From DASPLH01 sp035627675 (GTDB lineage: Bacteria > Acidobacteriota > Terriglobia > Terriglobales > Acidobacteriaceae), in the NCBI GenBank assembly GCA_035627675.1, contig DASPLH010000003.1:1-16786 (forward strand): a stretch of DNA of 16,786 nt. Reading direction: 5' to 3'. The position numbers were made by a program, and so were the translations under genes. Below the pieces are notes generated by a model that was not told where the DNA came from, made no database searches, and saw nothing but the letters and a program-made list of their open reading frames with translations. Position 1 is the stretch's first letter. Each line of letters opens with the position of its first letter. Shown one piece after another: positions 7,081 to 14,394 of this stretch.

Positions 7081-9048
7081 ATGATTCGATTTCTGCAAAC
7101 TAAAGGTAAGGTGCAGCGGGTGCTGCTTGTCGGTTTTCTGGCCATCGTGTGCATCACGCTGGTCATTTCCCTGGTGCCGGGCGGCATCTCTGGCGACGAG
7201 CTGGGCGAGGGCGGCGATCCTAACGTGCTTGCCACTGTCGGCTCGCAGGAGGTAACGCTGCGCGAGGTCCAGATGCAGGCCCGCAACATGGCGCGGCAGC
7301 AGTTCCCGAGGGGATTCCCGCCGCAACTGATGCCGTTCTTCATGCAGCGCGCGGCCGACTCGCTGATCCTCCAGAACGTTGTCCTCGAAGAGGCGAAACG
7401 TCTCGGGCTCGAGGCCACCGACCAGGAGCTTCGCCACGACCTCCAGCACGGACCGCTGGCGGGGACGCTGTTCCCGGAGGGCGCCTTCATCGGCACCGAT
7501 CAATATCGCAACTTTGTTGAACAGCAGTTCAACATGTCGATCGCGCAGTTCGAGGAGCTTGTGAAGCGCGACATCACGGTCCGCAAGTTGCGCGCTCTCA
7601 TCGAGGGCGGCGTCACGGTCTCCGACAAGGAGATGCAGGACGAGTTCCGCAAGGCCAGCACCAAGGTCAAGTTCGACTACGCGGTGATCTCGCTCGACCA
7701 GTTGGCCAAGACCGTCAACCCGAGCGAAGCGGAGCTCCGCGCCTACTACGAGAAGAACCAGAATCAGTTCGAGAACAGCATCCCTGAGCAGCGCAAGGCG
7801 CGTTTTATCGTCATCGATCCTTCGAAGCTGCCCAACGCGCCGAAGGCAACCGACCAGGATATCCAGAGCTACTACCAGCAGCACCAGGACGAGTACCGCG
7901 TGCCCGAGTCAGCTACCGTGCGCCACATCCTGATCAAGACCCCGACGCCCGGACAGGACGGCAAGGTGGATCAGAAGGCTGTCGATGCGGCCAAGGCAAA
8001 GGCCGAGGACGTTGCCAAGCAGGTGCGGGGCGGCGCGAACTTCGCCGAGTTGGCCAAGAAGTTCTCCGACGACCCCGGTTCGAAGGACAAGGGCGGAGAG
8101 CTTGGTCCGATCACGCGCGGCCGCACGGTTCCTGAATTCGAGCAGGCCGCCTTTGGCGCTAAGAAAGGCGATATCGTCGGACCGGTTCAGACGCAGTACG
8201 GGTTCCACATCATCCAGGTGCAGGACAAGACCGAGGCGCACCTGACGCCCATGGAACAGGTTCGCGCGCAGATCCAGCCGATCGTCGAGCGCCAGAAGCA
8301 GCAGGGCGCGGCCGAACAACTGGCCCGCACGGTGGAAGCACAGGCTCGCACGCAGGGCATGGAGAAGGCCGCGGCCGAGCGCGGCTTGCAGTTGGTGAAC
8401 ACAGACTTTTTCACCCGCGCCGACAGCATCCCGGGCATCGGCAACGCGCAGGCGTTCGCCGATTACGTTTTCGGCAACCAGCCGAACTCGCCCCCAACGC
8501 AGGTGGCTACTCCGAACGGCTTTGTCGTAGCGCAGGTGACGGAGATCAGGCCGGCTCGCACCCCGAGCTTCGAAGAAGTGCGCGCCCGCATCGCCGACCA
8601 GATGCGTCGCGAACAGGCCCAGAGCATGCTGCAGAAGAAAACGCAGGAGCTCTCGGACAAGGCCCGCGCGATGCATAACCTCCGCGCCGCCGCCAAGGAA
8701 GTCGGCGCGACCGTGAAGACCTCCGACTACGTCACGCCGATGCAGCAGATCCCGGACTTCGGGTCGCTTGCTGCCGCAGGCGACGTGACCAGGATGAACC
8801 CGGGCGAGATATCCGGACCGATCCCGGCCGGCAACAGCGGAGCGGTCATCGCGATCCTCGACAAGAAGGAACCCACCCCCGCCGAGTTCGACCAGCAGAA
8901 AGACCAGGTGCGCGAGGCGCTGCTGGGTCAGAAGCGCGGCGAACTGCTCCAGGTGTACGTTGCAAGCGTCCGCGACCGCTTGCAGAAGGACGGCAAGATC
9001 CGGGTCAACCAGCAGCGTATGCAGCAGTTGGCCTCCGCCGATCAATAA
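7081..9048 (+). CDS. ppiD: Membrane-anchored SurA/PpiD-type peptidyl-prolyl isomerase
   Basis: A 655-residue protein beginning MIRFLQTKGKVQR followed by one hydrophobic anchor (about 14-35, VLLVGFLAIVCITLVISLV). Next come a SurA-N/PpiD-like chaperone region (about 45-260), a complete PpiC/parvulin rotamase domain (about 275-382: VRHILIKTP, FAELAKKFSDDPGSKDKGGELG, FGAKKGDIVGPVQTQYGFHIIQV) and a second, divergent rotamase-like region (about 400-610). The single N-terminal anchor and length match PpiD (about 620 residues) better than soluble SurA. PpiD assists folding of proteins leaving the Sec channel. I chose ATG 7081 because the longer frame from 6991 begins upstream of the likely promoter and lacks a signal or anchor start. 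It has its own promoter and terminator. The symbol rests on architecture only. Confidence 0.88.
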   Translation: MIRFLQTKGKVQRVLLVGFLAIVCITLVISLVPGGISGDELGEGGDPNVLATVGSQEVTLREVQMQARNMARQQFPRGFPPQLMPFFMQRAADSLILQNVVLEEAKRLGLEATDQELRHDLQHGPLAGTLFPEGAFIGTDQYRNFVEQQFNMSIAQFEELVKRDITVRKLRALIEGGVTVSDKEMQDEFRKASTKVKFDYAVISLDQLAKTVNPSEAELRAYYEKNQNQFENSIPEQRKARFIVIDPSKLPNAPKATDQDIQSYYQQHQDEYRVPESATVRHILIKTPTPGQDGKVDQKAVDAAKAKAEDVAKQVRGGANFAELAKKFSDDPGSKDKGGELGPITRGRTVPEFEQAAFGAKKGDIVGPVQTQYGFHIIQVQDKTEAHLTPMEQVRAQIQPIVERQKQQGAAEQLARTVEAQARTQGMEKAAAERGLQLVNTDFFTRADSIPGIGNAQAFADYVFGNQPNSPPTQVATPNGFVVAQVTEIRPARTPSFEEVRARIADQMRREQAQSMLQKKTQELSDKARAMHNLRAAAKEVGATVKTSDYVTPMQQIPDFGSLAAAGDVTRMNPGEISGPIPAGNSGAVIAILDKKEPTPAEFDQQKDQVREALLGQKRGELLQVYVASVRDRLQKDGKIRVNQQRMQQLASADQ

Positions 9049-9066
9049 CCTTCAGCACTTCCTGCA

Positions 9067-9098
9067 ACGGGGGAGCCCAGGCTCCCCCGTTTTCTTTT
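9067..9098 (+). terminator. Intrinsic terminator of the ppiD-like gene
   Basis: An 11-bp GC-rich inverted repeat ACGGGGGAGCC / GGCTCCCCCGT (9067-9077 with 9080-9090; realistically a shorter stem with a 4-nt loop) is followed by TTTCTTTT, 18 nt after the TAA stop. Confidence 0.92.
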
Positions 9099-9180
9099 GC
9101 CCGTCGCCTCACGCAGTCCGGTGACGGGAATTTGCGTCCAGCTACCCCGCTCGGGCATCATTAAAGGCGGGAACACCACT

Positions 9181-9289
9181 GGCTTCAACAACCCCGCAGG
9201 TGGGGTGGACCGATACGGCACACATGTGCACCTGCTGGAGCCGATGGAATGCTTTCAACAACCCCGTTTCGCCCAGCGAAACTGAAAGC
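9181..9289 (+). promoter_or_regulatory. Tandem NAD+-I riboswitch (nadA motif RNA), two domains
   Basis: Two copies of one structure lie head to tail upstream of nadA, exactly 70 nt apart at the core TTCAACAACCCCG (9184 and 9254). Domain 1: outer stem GGCTTC 9181-9186 with GGAGCC 9237-9242; loop AACAACCCC 9187-9195; inner stem GCAGGTG 9196-9202 with CACCTGC 9229-9235; then T before the closing strand. Domain 2: GCTTTC 9251-9256 with GAAAGC 9284-9289; AACAACCCC 9257-9265; GTTTCG 9266-9271 with CGAAAC 9277-9282. This matches the nadA motif, known as an NAD+-sensing riboswitch of Acidobacteriota whose first domain recognises the ADP part of NAD+. The domain 2 closing strand touches the probable ribosome site (AGCGAG, 9287-9292), so NAD+ binding should block translation of nadA. 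A weak upstream promoter (TTGCGT 9132, CATCAT 9156) is possible. Confidence 0.93.
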
Positions 9290-9299
9290 GAGACATACG

Positions 9300-10415
9300 T
9301 TGGCTACTGCTGTTACTTACACTCCCTCGTGTTCGCTCGAGAGCTACCTTGTCCTGCCCGACAGGTCGATGGACGAGCGCATTCTCGCCGCCAGGAAGGC
9401 ATTGGGCGAGGATTGCGTCGTCCTGGGGCACCACTATCAACGCGACGAGGTCGTGCGTTTTTCCGATTTCCAGGGAGACTCCTACAGGCTTTCGCAGCTG
9501 GCGGCCGAGGCGAAGGGCCGATACATCGTGTTCTGCGGCGTGCATTTCATGGCCGAGAGCGCGGACGTGCTCGCGCGCGAAGGACAAGTTGTCGTTCTGC
9601 CGGACCTGAATGCCGGGTGCTCGATGGCCGACATGGCCGAGATTACGCAGGTCGAAGACTGCTGGGAGCAACTGGTGGCGCTGGGTGTCACGAGCGAAGA
9701 GGGAAAGGGCCTCACGCCGCTGACCTACATGAATTCGACGGCGGCCATCAAGGCATTCTGCGGTGAGCGCGGCGGAGCCGTTTGCACTTCGTCGAACGCG
9801 CCTGCGGCCTTCCGCTGGGCGCTCGCCCGCAACGAAAAAATCCTGTTCCTGCCCGATCAGCACCTGGGACGCAATACGGGATTCGCAATGGGTATCCCGC
9901 TGGCCGATATGGTTGTCTGGGACCCGTACATGCCGATGGGCGGACAGACCCCGGACCGCCTGCGCAATGCCAGGGTGATCCTCTGGAAGGGACACTGCTC
10001 GGTGCACCAGCGGTTCCTGCCCGAGCACGTGGACAACGTGCGGGCGAAGTACCCGGGCATCCAGGTGGTGGTTCATCCCGAATGCCGCTGGGAAGTCTGC
10101 CAGAAGGCCGACGACACGGGTTCGACCGACAAGATCCGCAAGATCGTGGGCGAGGCCCCGGCTGGGACACAGTTTGCGATCGGCACAGAGATCCATCTGG
10201 TGAACCGCCTGGCAAAGCAGCACCCGGACAAGACGGTCATCACGCTGGACGACTCCGGCTGCCTCTGCACGACGATGTTCCGCATTTCGCCCCAGCACCT
10301 GTGCTGGGCGCTGGAGAACCTCGTGGACGGCAACGTCGTCAACCAGATCAAGGTCAAGGATTCGGTGAAACACTGGGCGCGAGTCGCGCTCGGTCGCATG
10401 TTGGAAGTCAGGTAG
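9300..10415 (+). CDS. nadA: Quinolinate synthase NadA
   Basis: NadA condenses iminoaspartate with dihydroxyacetone phosphate to quinolinate, using a [4Fe-4S] cluster, in de novo NAD biosynthesis. The protein (371 residues) shows the family motifs VVLGHHYQRDEV, FCGVHFMAESA, YMNSTAAIKA, CTSSNA, FLPDQHLGRNT, HPECRWEV and GTEIHLVNRL. The three cluster ligands are Cys79, Cys162 and Cys262, matching the three-Cys pattern of the family. A further CLC pair is near the C-terminus. I chose TTG 9300 (MATAVTYTPS): the in-frame ATG at 9249 lies inside the riboswitch between its two domains, and AGCGAG sits 7 nt before the TTG. NAD feedback through the riboswitch is the likely control. No nadB or nadC is adjacent. 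A terminator follows. Confidence 0.95.
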   Translation: MATAVTYTPSCSLESYLVLPDRSMDERILAARKALGEDCVVLGHHYQRDEVVRFSDFQGDSYRLSQLAAEAKGRYIVFCGVHFMAESADVLAREGQVVVLPDLNAGCSMADMAEITQVEDCWEQLVALGVTSEEGKGLTPLTYMNSTAAIKAFCGERGGAVCTSSNAPAAFRWALARNEKILFLPDQHLGRNTGFAMGIPLADMVVWDPYMPMGGQTPDRLRNARVILWKGHCSVHQRFLPEHVDNVRAKYPGIQVVVHPECRWEVCQKADDTGSTDKIRKIVGEAPAGTQFAIGTEIHLVNRLAKQHPDKTVITLDDSGCLCTTMFRISPQHLCWALENLVDGNVVNQIKVKDSVKHWARVALGRMLEVR

Positions 10416-10434
10416 CTGACGTAATTTCTTCCGG

Positions 10435-10466
10435 GCGGAGACCGGTGTTCGGTCTCCGCTTCGCTT
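10435..10466 (+). terminator. Probable terminator of nadA
   Basis: A perfect 10-bp stem GCGGAGACCG / CGGTCTCCGC (10435-10444 with 10450-10459) with loop GTGTT is followed by TTCGCTTTG. The T-run is interrupted, so efficiency is uncertain. Confidence 0.65.
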
Positions 10467-10537
10467 TGCCGGGTACACTCCTGCGCGGAACCGCATTAGA
10501 ACCGGTGCTCAAACCGCTACAGCCGTCATCCAAGACG

Positions 10538-10543
10538 TAGAAT
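10538..10543 (+). promoter_or_regulatory. Candidate -10 box (TAGAAT) before the DUF2203 gene
   Basis: TAGAAT lies 16 nt before the ATG at 10554. Transcription would begin near 10550, leaving a leader of only a few bases. No clear -35 box. AGACAGG (10544-10550) just before the ATG could instead act as a ribosome site if transcription starts upstream. Confidence 0.4.
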
Positions 10544-10553
10544 AGACAGGTTT

Positions 10554-10985
10554 ATGAAGACGTTTTCTCTACAAGAAGCGCAGGCAATGCTCCCGGTATT
10601 GGAGGGATTGCTGCGCACTTCAATGGAGTCGAAGCAGTTGATCGAAGAAGTGGATGGCGACCTTGAGGAGCTGACACAGCGCATCTTCGTCAACGGCGGT
10701 ACCCTGGTGGAAGTGCCGTTCTGGGCGCGCCGCAAGGCACAGCGCGACAAGGCATTGCAGAAGGCCAAGGACGCCGTTGCCGAGATCAACGCCATCGGCG
10801 TACAGGTCAAGGACCTCGACATCGGTCTGCTGGACTTCCCCTGCCGAGTGGGCGAGGAAGTCGTCCTGCTCTGCTGGAAGCTCGGCGAGCAGTCCATCAC
10901 CCATTGGCACGGCATGGAAGAGGGATTCGACGGGCGTAAGCCGATCGACGACCGGATTGCCGCAGCCGATTCCGATGTTCAATAA
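10554..10985 (+). CDS. DUF2203 family protein
   Basis: A 143-residue soluble protein. It matches the DUF2203 pattern: an N-terminal F-S-x-x-E-A-x-x-x-L-P helix (FSLQEAQAMLPVLEGLL), a central charged helix, then IGVQVKDLDIGLLDFPCRVGEEVVLLCWKLGEQSITHWHGMEEGFDGRKPI, which carries the conserved GV-VKD, GL-DFP, LCW-GE, WH and GF--R-PI positions. The family's function is unknown. It is preceded by a -10-like box and followed by a terminator, so it is probably monocistronic. Confidence 0.88.
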   Translation: MKTFSLQEAQAMLPVLEGLLRTSMESKQLIEEVDGDLEELTQRIFVNGGTLVEVPFWARRKAQRDKALQKAKDAVAEINAIGVQVKDLDIGLLDFPCRVGEEVVLLCWKLGEQSITHWHGMEEGFDGRKPIDDRIAAADSDVQ

Positions 10986-11030
10986 AGCCAGCTCGCGCGC
11001 CTGAAAGGCCAGAGCGCACATCCGAAGAGA

Positions 11031-11058
11031 AGATGCCGCCCGGCATCTTTTTCCTTTT
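11031..11058 (+). terminator. Intrinsic terminator after the DUF2203 gene
   Basis: Stem AGATGCC / GGCATCT (11031-11037 with 11042-11048) with loop GCCC, followed by TTTTCCTTTTCC. Confidence 0.85.
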
Positions 11059-11066
11059 CCGGCGGT

Positions 11067-11072
11067 TACAAT
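11067..11072 (+). promoter_or_regulatory. Candidate -10 box (TACAAT) of the BIG2 lipoprotein gene
   Basis: TACAAT stands 28 nt before the ATG at 11095, leaving room for a short leader with the GGAGG ribosome site (11086-11090). It overlaps the alternative ATG at 11071, which argues against that upstream start. No clear -35 box. Confidence 0.45.
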
Positions 11073-11094
11073 GTCGTGGAGTTACGGAGGCGCA

Positions 11095-11721
11095 ATGGGT
11101 CGCACCTGGATTGTCCGAGCCGCTGTTCTTGCCAGTGTCATCGCAGTCGCTCTTTTCGCCGGATGCGGTGATTTCTTTGTTTCCGAGGGGACAGCGGACC
11201 ATATCACGCTGTCATCCACCGGGCTGCTGCTGAAGAGCGCCGAGACCAAGCAGGTCACGGCAACGTCGGTCACCGTGGGCGGCGCCACCACCGACGTGAC
11301 CAACACGGCTCAGTGGACCTCTTCGGACACTTCGGTGGCAACCGTCAGCAACACGGGATTGATCACGGCCGTCGGCGCCGGATCGGCGATCATCACCGCG
11401 GCAGCCGACGGGAACGAGGCCGACGCGCGCATCGTGGTCTCGGCCAGCACGGTGACGGGGCTTTCGGTGACCCCCAACAATCCCACGCTCCAGATTGCCG
11501 GGACGCAACAGTTGGCTGCCGTGGCCCAAACGCAAGAGGGATCGGTGCCGGATATTTCCTCCATTACGACCTGGTCGTCGTCGAACTCCAGCGTCGCCAC
11601 GGTGAACACCAGCGGCCTGGTCACGGCGCAGGCGTCGGGAACGGCCACGATCACGGCCAGTGTCACTACGGCGACGGCGACCGTTTCGGGCACCTCGAAT
11701 GTGACTGTGAACCAGTTCTGA
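11095..11721 (+). CDS. Lipoprotein with two bacterial Ig-like (BIG2) domains
   Basis: A 208-residue protein starting at ATG 11095, with GGAGG 4 nt before it. The N-terminus MGRTWIVRAAVLASVIAVALFAGC is a lipoprotein signal with Cys24 as the probable lipidated residue; the lipobox FAGC is slightly atypical (F at -3). Two BIG2 modules follow (about 34-116 and 119-207). Each has the marks of the family: W-(S/T)SS(D/N)(T/S)SVATV, then GL(I/V)TA, then GxAxITA. BIG2 domains act in surface display or carbohydrate/protein adhesion. With only two modules and no enzyme domain, this is probably a small surface protein. It lies between terminator-bounded genes and is not clearly in an operon. Confidence 0.85.
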   Translation: MGRTWIVRAAVLASVIAVALFAGCGDFFVSEGTADHITLSSTGLLLKSAETKQVTATSVTVGGATTDVTNTAQWTSSDTSVATVSNTGLITAVGAGSAIITAAADGNEADARIVVSASTVTGLSVTPNNPTLQIAGTQQLAAVAQTQEGSVPDISSITTWSSSNSSVATVNTSGLVTAQASGTATITASVTTATATVSGTSNVTVNQF

Positions 11722-11733
11722 GAGCCCGTATTG

Positions 11734-11739
11734 TAGAAT
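11734..11739 (+). promoter_or_regulatory. Candidate -10 box (TAGAAT) upstream of pfkA
   Basis: TAGAAT lies 80 nt before the pfkA ATG, 12 nt after the BIG2 gene stop. No terminator is seen between the two genes, so read-through into pfkA is also possible. No good -35 box. Confidence 0.35.
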
Positions 11740-11813
11740 CAGTTGAGGCGAAAGTTCTCTTCACGGGCCGCTCAGCGGCTATCGTCCTCATACCTCTTCT
11801 TTTCTGAGCAAGC

Positions 11814-12905
11814 ATGCCGAACATCCGAAAAATTGGAATCTGCACGGGCGGGGGCGACTGCCCGGGCCTGAACGCTGTTATCCGCGCCGCAGTTAAGACG
11901 GCAATCCTCAAGTACCGCTGGGAAGTGATCGGTATCCGCGACGGCTTTGACGGCCTGATCTGGCCGGAAAAGACGAAGATGCTGGCCATGGGGGACGTAA
12001 GCGGCATTCTGCCCCGCGGCGGCACCATCCTGGGCACCACGAACCGCGGCAACCCCTTCGCCTACAAGTTGCAGAACGAGGGCCACGAGGTCACGCGTGA
12101 CTTCTCCGACGACGTCATCCGCAACGCCAAAGCGATGGGGATCGATTGCCTGATCGTGATCGGCGGCGATGGCACCCAGAAGATCGGGCTCGATCTCTCG
12201 AAGAAGGGACTGCCCGTGGTCGGCGTCCCCAAGACGATCGACAACGATCTGTCGGCCACCGAAGTGACGTTCGGTTTCGACACCGCATTGCACACGGCTA
12301 CCGACGCCATAGACAAGATTCACACCACGGCCGAGTCGCACCATCGCGTGATGCTGATTGAGGTGATGGGCCGCGATGCAGGCTGGATCGCGCTCGAAGC
12401 CGGAATCGCCGGAGGCGCGCACGTCATCCTTCTGCCGGAAATCTCCTTCAACGTGGATAACGTCTGCCGGTTCATCAACCAGCGGCACATCTTCGGCAAG
12501 AAATTCACGATCCTTTGCGTCGCCGAGGGCGTCAACATCCCGGAGGACGTGAAGGACAAGTACATCGAGAAGCACGGTGCGCTGCCGCGCTCGGGAATGG
12601 TCAGCACGGTGCTGGGAGACGCGATCGAAAACTGCGCCAAGAAGGAAGTTCGCGTGACGGTTCTCGGACACATCCAGCGCGGCGGCTCTCCATCGCCGTT
12701 CGACCGCATTCTCAGCACGCGGTTCGGAGTGGCGGCCGTGGATCTCATCGCCCAGGGCGGCTTCGGGAAGATGGTCGCGCTGCGTGATGCCCGGGTGCAG
12801 TTCGTTGACATCCAGGAGGCGATCGGCAAGATGAAGGTCGTCGATCCGCACGGCGAGCTGGTGAACACGGCGAAGTCGATCGGGATCCATTTCGGCGACG
12901 AGTAG
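11814..12905 (+). CDS. pfkA: 6-phosphofructokinase
   Basis: The enzyme phosphorylates fructose 6-phosphate at C1, the committing step of glycolysis. The 363-residue protein has the full PFKA-family motif set: GICTGGGDCPGLNAVIRA (nucleotide loop), RGGTILGTTNRGNP, IGGDGTQ (117-122), PKTIDND (139-145) with catalytic Asp143, GFDTALHTA, EVMGRDAGWIA, LLPEISF, and VLGHIQRGGSPSPFDR. The phosphate-donor positions are mixed: Gly120 (E. coli Gly104, typical for ATP users) with Lys140 (E. coli Gly124; Lys is typical of PPi enzymes and of the plant/trypanosome ATP group, which also have GGDGTQ and PKTIDND). I therefore expect ATP, but PPi cannot be excluded. The ATG at 11814 has only a weak ribosome site. 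A UUCG-loop terminator follows. Confidence 0.95.
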   Translation: MPNIRKIGICTGGGDCPGLNAVIRAAVKTAILKYRWEVIGIRDGFDGLIWPEKTKMLAMGDVSGILPRGGTILGTTNRGNPFAYKLQNEGHEVTRDFSDDVIRNAKAMGIDCLIVIGGDGTQKIGLDLSKKGLPVVGVPKTIDNDLSATEVTFGFDTALHTATDAIDKIHTTAESHHRVMLIEVMGRDAGWIALEAGIAGGAHVILLPEISFNVDNVCRFINQRHIFGKKFTILCVAEGVNIPEDVKDKYIEKHGALPRSGMVSTVLGDAIENCAKKEVRVTVLGHIQRGGSPSPFDRILSTRFGVAAVDLIAQGGFGKMVALRDARVQFVDIQEAIGKMKVVDPHGELVNTAKSIGIHFGDE

Positions 12906-12927
12906 CCGAGGGACTTCGCGGAGGTTG

Positions 12928-12959
12928 CGGGCTGCGCTTCGGCGCAGCCCGTTTTACTT
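12928..12959 (+). terminator. Intrinsic terminator of pfkA (UUCG tetraloop)
   Basis: A perfect 10-bp stem CGGGCTGCGC / GCGCAGCCCG (12928-12937 with 12942-12951) with a TTCG tetraloop, followed by TTTTACTT. Confidence 0.93.
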
Positions 12960-13052
12960 CAGGTAACCGCCGTGGGAATCTGTTCCAGTTCCGGCATGCC
13001 CGGAGTATCTTCCTCGGTAATTGATCTGAGTTCCTGGACGGAGTTTCTGTTC

Positions 13053-13058
13053 TATATT
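13053..13058 (+). promoter_or_regulatory. Candidate -10 box (TATATT) before the SH3b lipoprotein gene
   Basis: TATATT lies 17 nt before the GTG at 13070, again predicting an almost leaderless mRNA. No matching -35 box at normal spacing. Confidence 0.4.
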
Positions 13059-13069
13059 CATTAGTAACC

Positions 13070-14317
13070 GTGTCCCCGAGATCCATCCAGAAAACCCTGC
13101 GCCGTCTGCTCGTGCTCGCCTTGCCGGTGCTCGCCTTGATGACGGCGGTGTCGTGTTCGCGTGGACCGCTGGAATCCACCGATCACAAGTACGTCTCCGC
13201 GCCGCAAGTCGTGCTGCGGGACAAGGTAGCCACCATCTACAACAAGGTCGGCACGGCCACCAACGGGGAGCGGCTGGAGATCTTCGAGACACAGCGGCGG
13301 TTCGCGCGAGTGCGCACGCCCCGCGGCGAAGAGGGCTGGGTCGAACTGCGCCACCTAGTCGATGCGGACGTGTTCGAGACCTTCCAGAAGATTGCCGCGG
13401 ACAACAAGGACACGGCCGTGCAGGGGCATGGGATCGCGCGCGCAGATCTGAACATGCACCTGACGCCCGCTCGCGACGGCGCGAAGCTGTACCAGTTGAA
13501 AGAGGGCGAGAAGGTCGAGATCCTGAAGCGCGCAACCGCCGAGCGTCTCAGTGCTCAGCAGATACAGGCGAAGCAGCGCATCGAAGCACGCCAGGCCGCC
13601 TTCCTTCGCCAACTCGAAGACGCAAAACTCAGAGCCAAGCGCCAGCAGGAGCGGAGCAGGAAGAAGAACAAGATGAAACCGCTCGCCATCGCGCTCGGCC
13701 GCACCACTCCGGTGCCGCCTGCGGATTGGGACCAGAAAACGGTCGTGAATCAGCCCACGACAACCCCGGACGGGAAGCCGGTCCAGAAGGTGTATGACGA
13801 CTGGTGGCTGGTACGCAACAACACCGGACGGGTCGGATGGGTGCTCGCCCGCATGGTGGACCTCGATGTGCCGCTGGAAGTCGCCCAGTACGCCGAGGGC
13901 CAGCGCATCATGGGAGCTTACGTCCTCAACAAGGTGCGTGACGGCGACAAAGAAGTGCCGCAGTACCTCATGTTGCTGAACGAACCCAAAGATGGTTCTC
14001 CGTTCGACTTCAACCAGCTGCGAGTCTTTACCTGGAATGTGAAGCGGCACCGGTACGAGACCGCCTATCGCGAACGCAACTTCATCGGCTACTTCCCGGC
14101 GAAGACTGCCACGGAGGACTTCGGCAACGACGGTGGCGTGCTGCCGGTGTTTACCGTGCGCAAGCAGAACGAGGACGGGACCGTTACGGAGCGCAAGTAC
14201 CGGCTCATAGGTCCCATCGTGAAGCAGGTCTACGCGCCCGGCGAGGCGCCGAAGAAAGCAGCTGCTGCCGAGATACGTTCCGCAGCAGCACGGCCGGCCC
14301 GGAAGAAGGGCCGCTGA
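13070..14317 (+). CDS. Putative lipoprotein with bacterial SH3 (SH3b) domains
   Basis: A 415-residue protein starting at GTG 13070. The N-terminus MSPRSIQKTLRRLLVLALPVLALMTAVSC gives a basic, hydrophobic signal ending in a possible lipobox with Cys29 (AVSC is not ideal). The first SH3b domain spans about 40-102 (VVLRDKVATIYNKVGTATNGERLEIFE...FARVRTPRGEEGWVELRHLVD). A second seems split: its first strands are at about 125-156 (ARADLNMHLTPARDGAKLYQLKEGEKVEILKR), and its last are at 243-269 (DDWWLVRNNTGRVGWVLARMVD). Between them lies a charged, helix-rich insert (about 157-242) with a probable coiled coil. The C-terminus ends in an Ala/Lys/Arg-rich tail. SH3b domains often bind cell-wall material; the role here is unknown. 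Confidence 0.82.
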   Translation: MSPRSIQKTLRRLLVLALPVLALMTAVSCSRGPLESTDHKYVSAPQVVLRDKVATIYNKVGTATNGERLEIFETQRRFARVRTPRGEEGWVELRHLVDADVFETFQKIAADNKDTAVQGHGIARADLNMHLTPARDGAKLYQLKEGEKVEILKRATAERLSAQQIQAKQRIEARQAAFLRQLEDAKLRAKRQQERSRKKNKMKPLAIALGRTTPVPPADWDQKTVVNQPTTTPDGKPVQKVYDDWWLVRNNTGRVGWVLARMVDLDVPLEVAQYAEGQRIMGAYVLNKVRDGDKEVPQYLMLLNEPKDGSPFDFNQLRVFTWNVKRHRYETAYRERNFIGYFPAKTATEDFGNDGGVLPVFTVRKQNEDGTVTERKYRLIGPIVKQVYAPGEAPKKAAAAEIRSAAARPARKKGR

Positions 14318-14394
14318 GGGCCTCCAGCCGCAGTTTTGCCCTGCCAACCCACCTTCCCCATGCCGAATCCAAGCCTATCGGCGGGGGTTAGACC

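Noticed and set aside
7909..9045. Long minus-strand open frame opposite the ppiD-like gene
   Set aside because: A codon-bias shadow with low-complexity Leu/Arg/Gly/His composition and no recognisable motif. The plus frame carries the complete rotamase domain.
9100..9128. CCCGTC ... GACGGG inverted repeat upstream of the riboswitch
   Set aside because: A short stem with a large loop, probably upstream of the transcription start; it could easily arise by chance in GC-rich sequence.
9216..9231. CACATGTG palindrome considered as a repressor operator for nadA
   Set aside because: It lies inside the distal arm of riboswitch domain 1 and is only 8 bp long.
9255..10496. Long minus-strand open frame opposite nadA
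   Set aside because: Antisense of a highly conserved enzyme gene; no motif on this strand.
11071..11094. ATG 11071 as start of the BIG2 lipoprotein
   Set aside because: It overlaps a TACAAT -10 candidate and precedes the GGAGG site that serves ATG 11095. The lipoprotein signal is well formed only from 11095.
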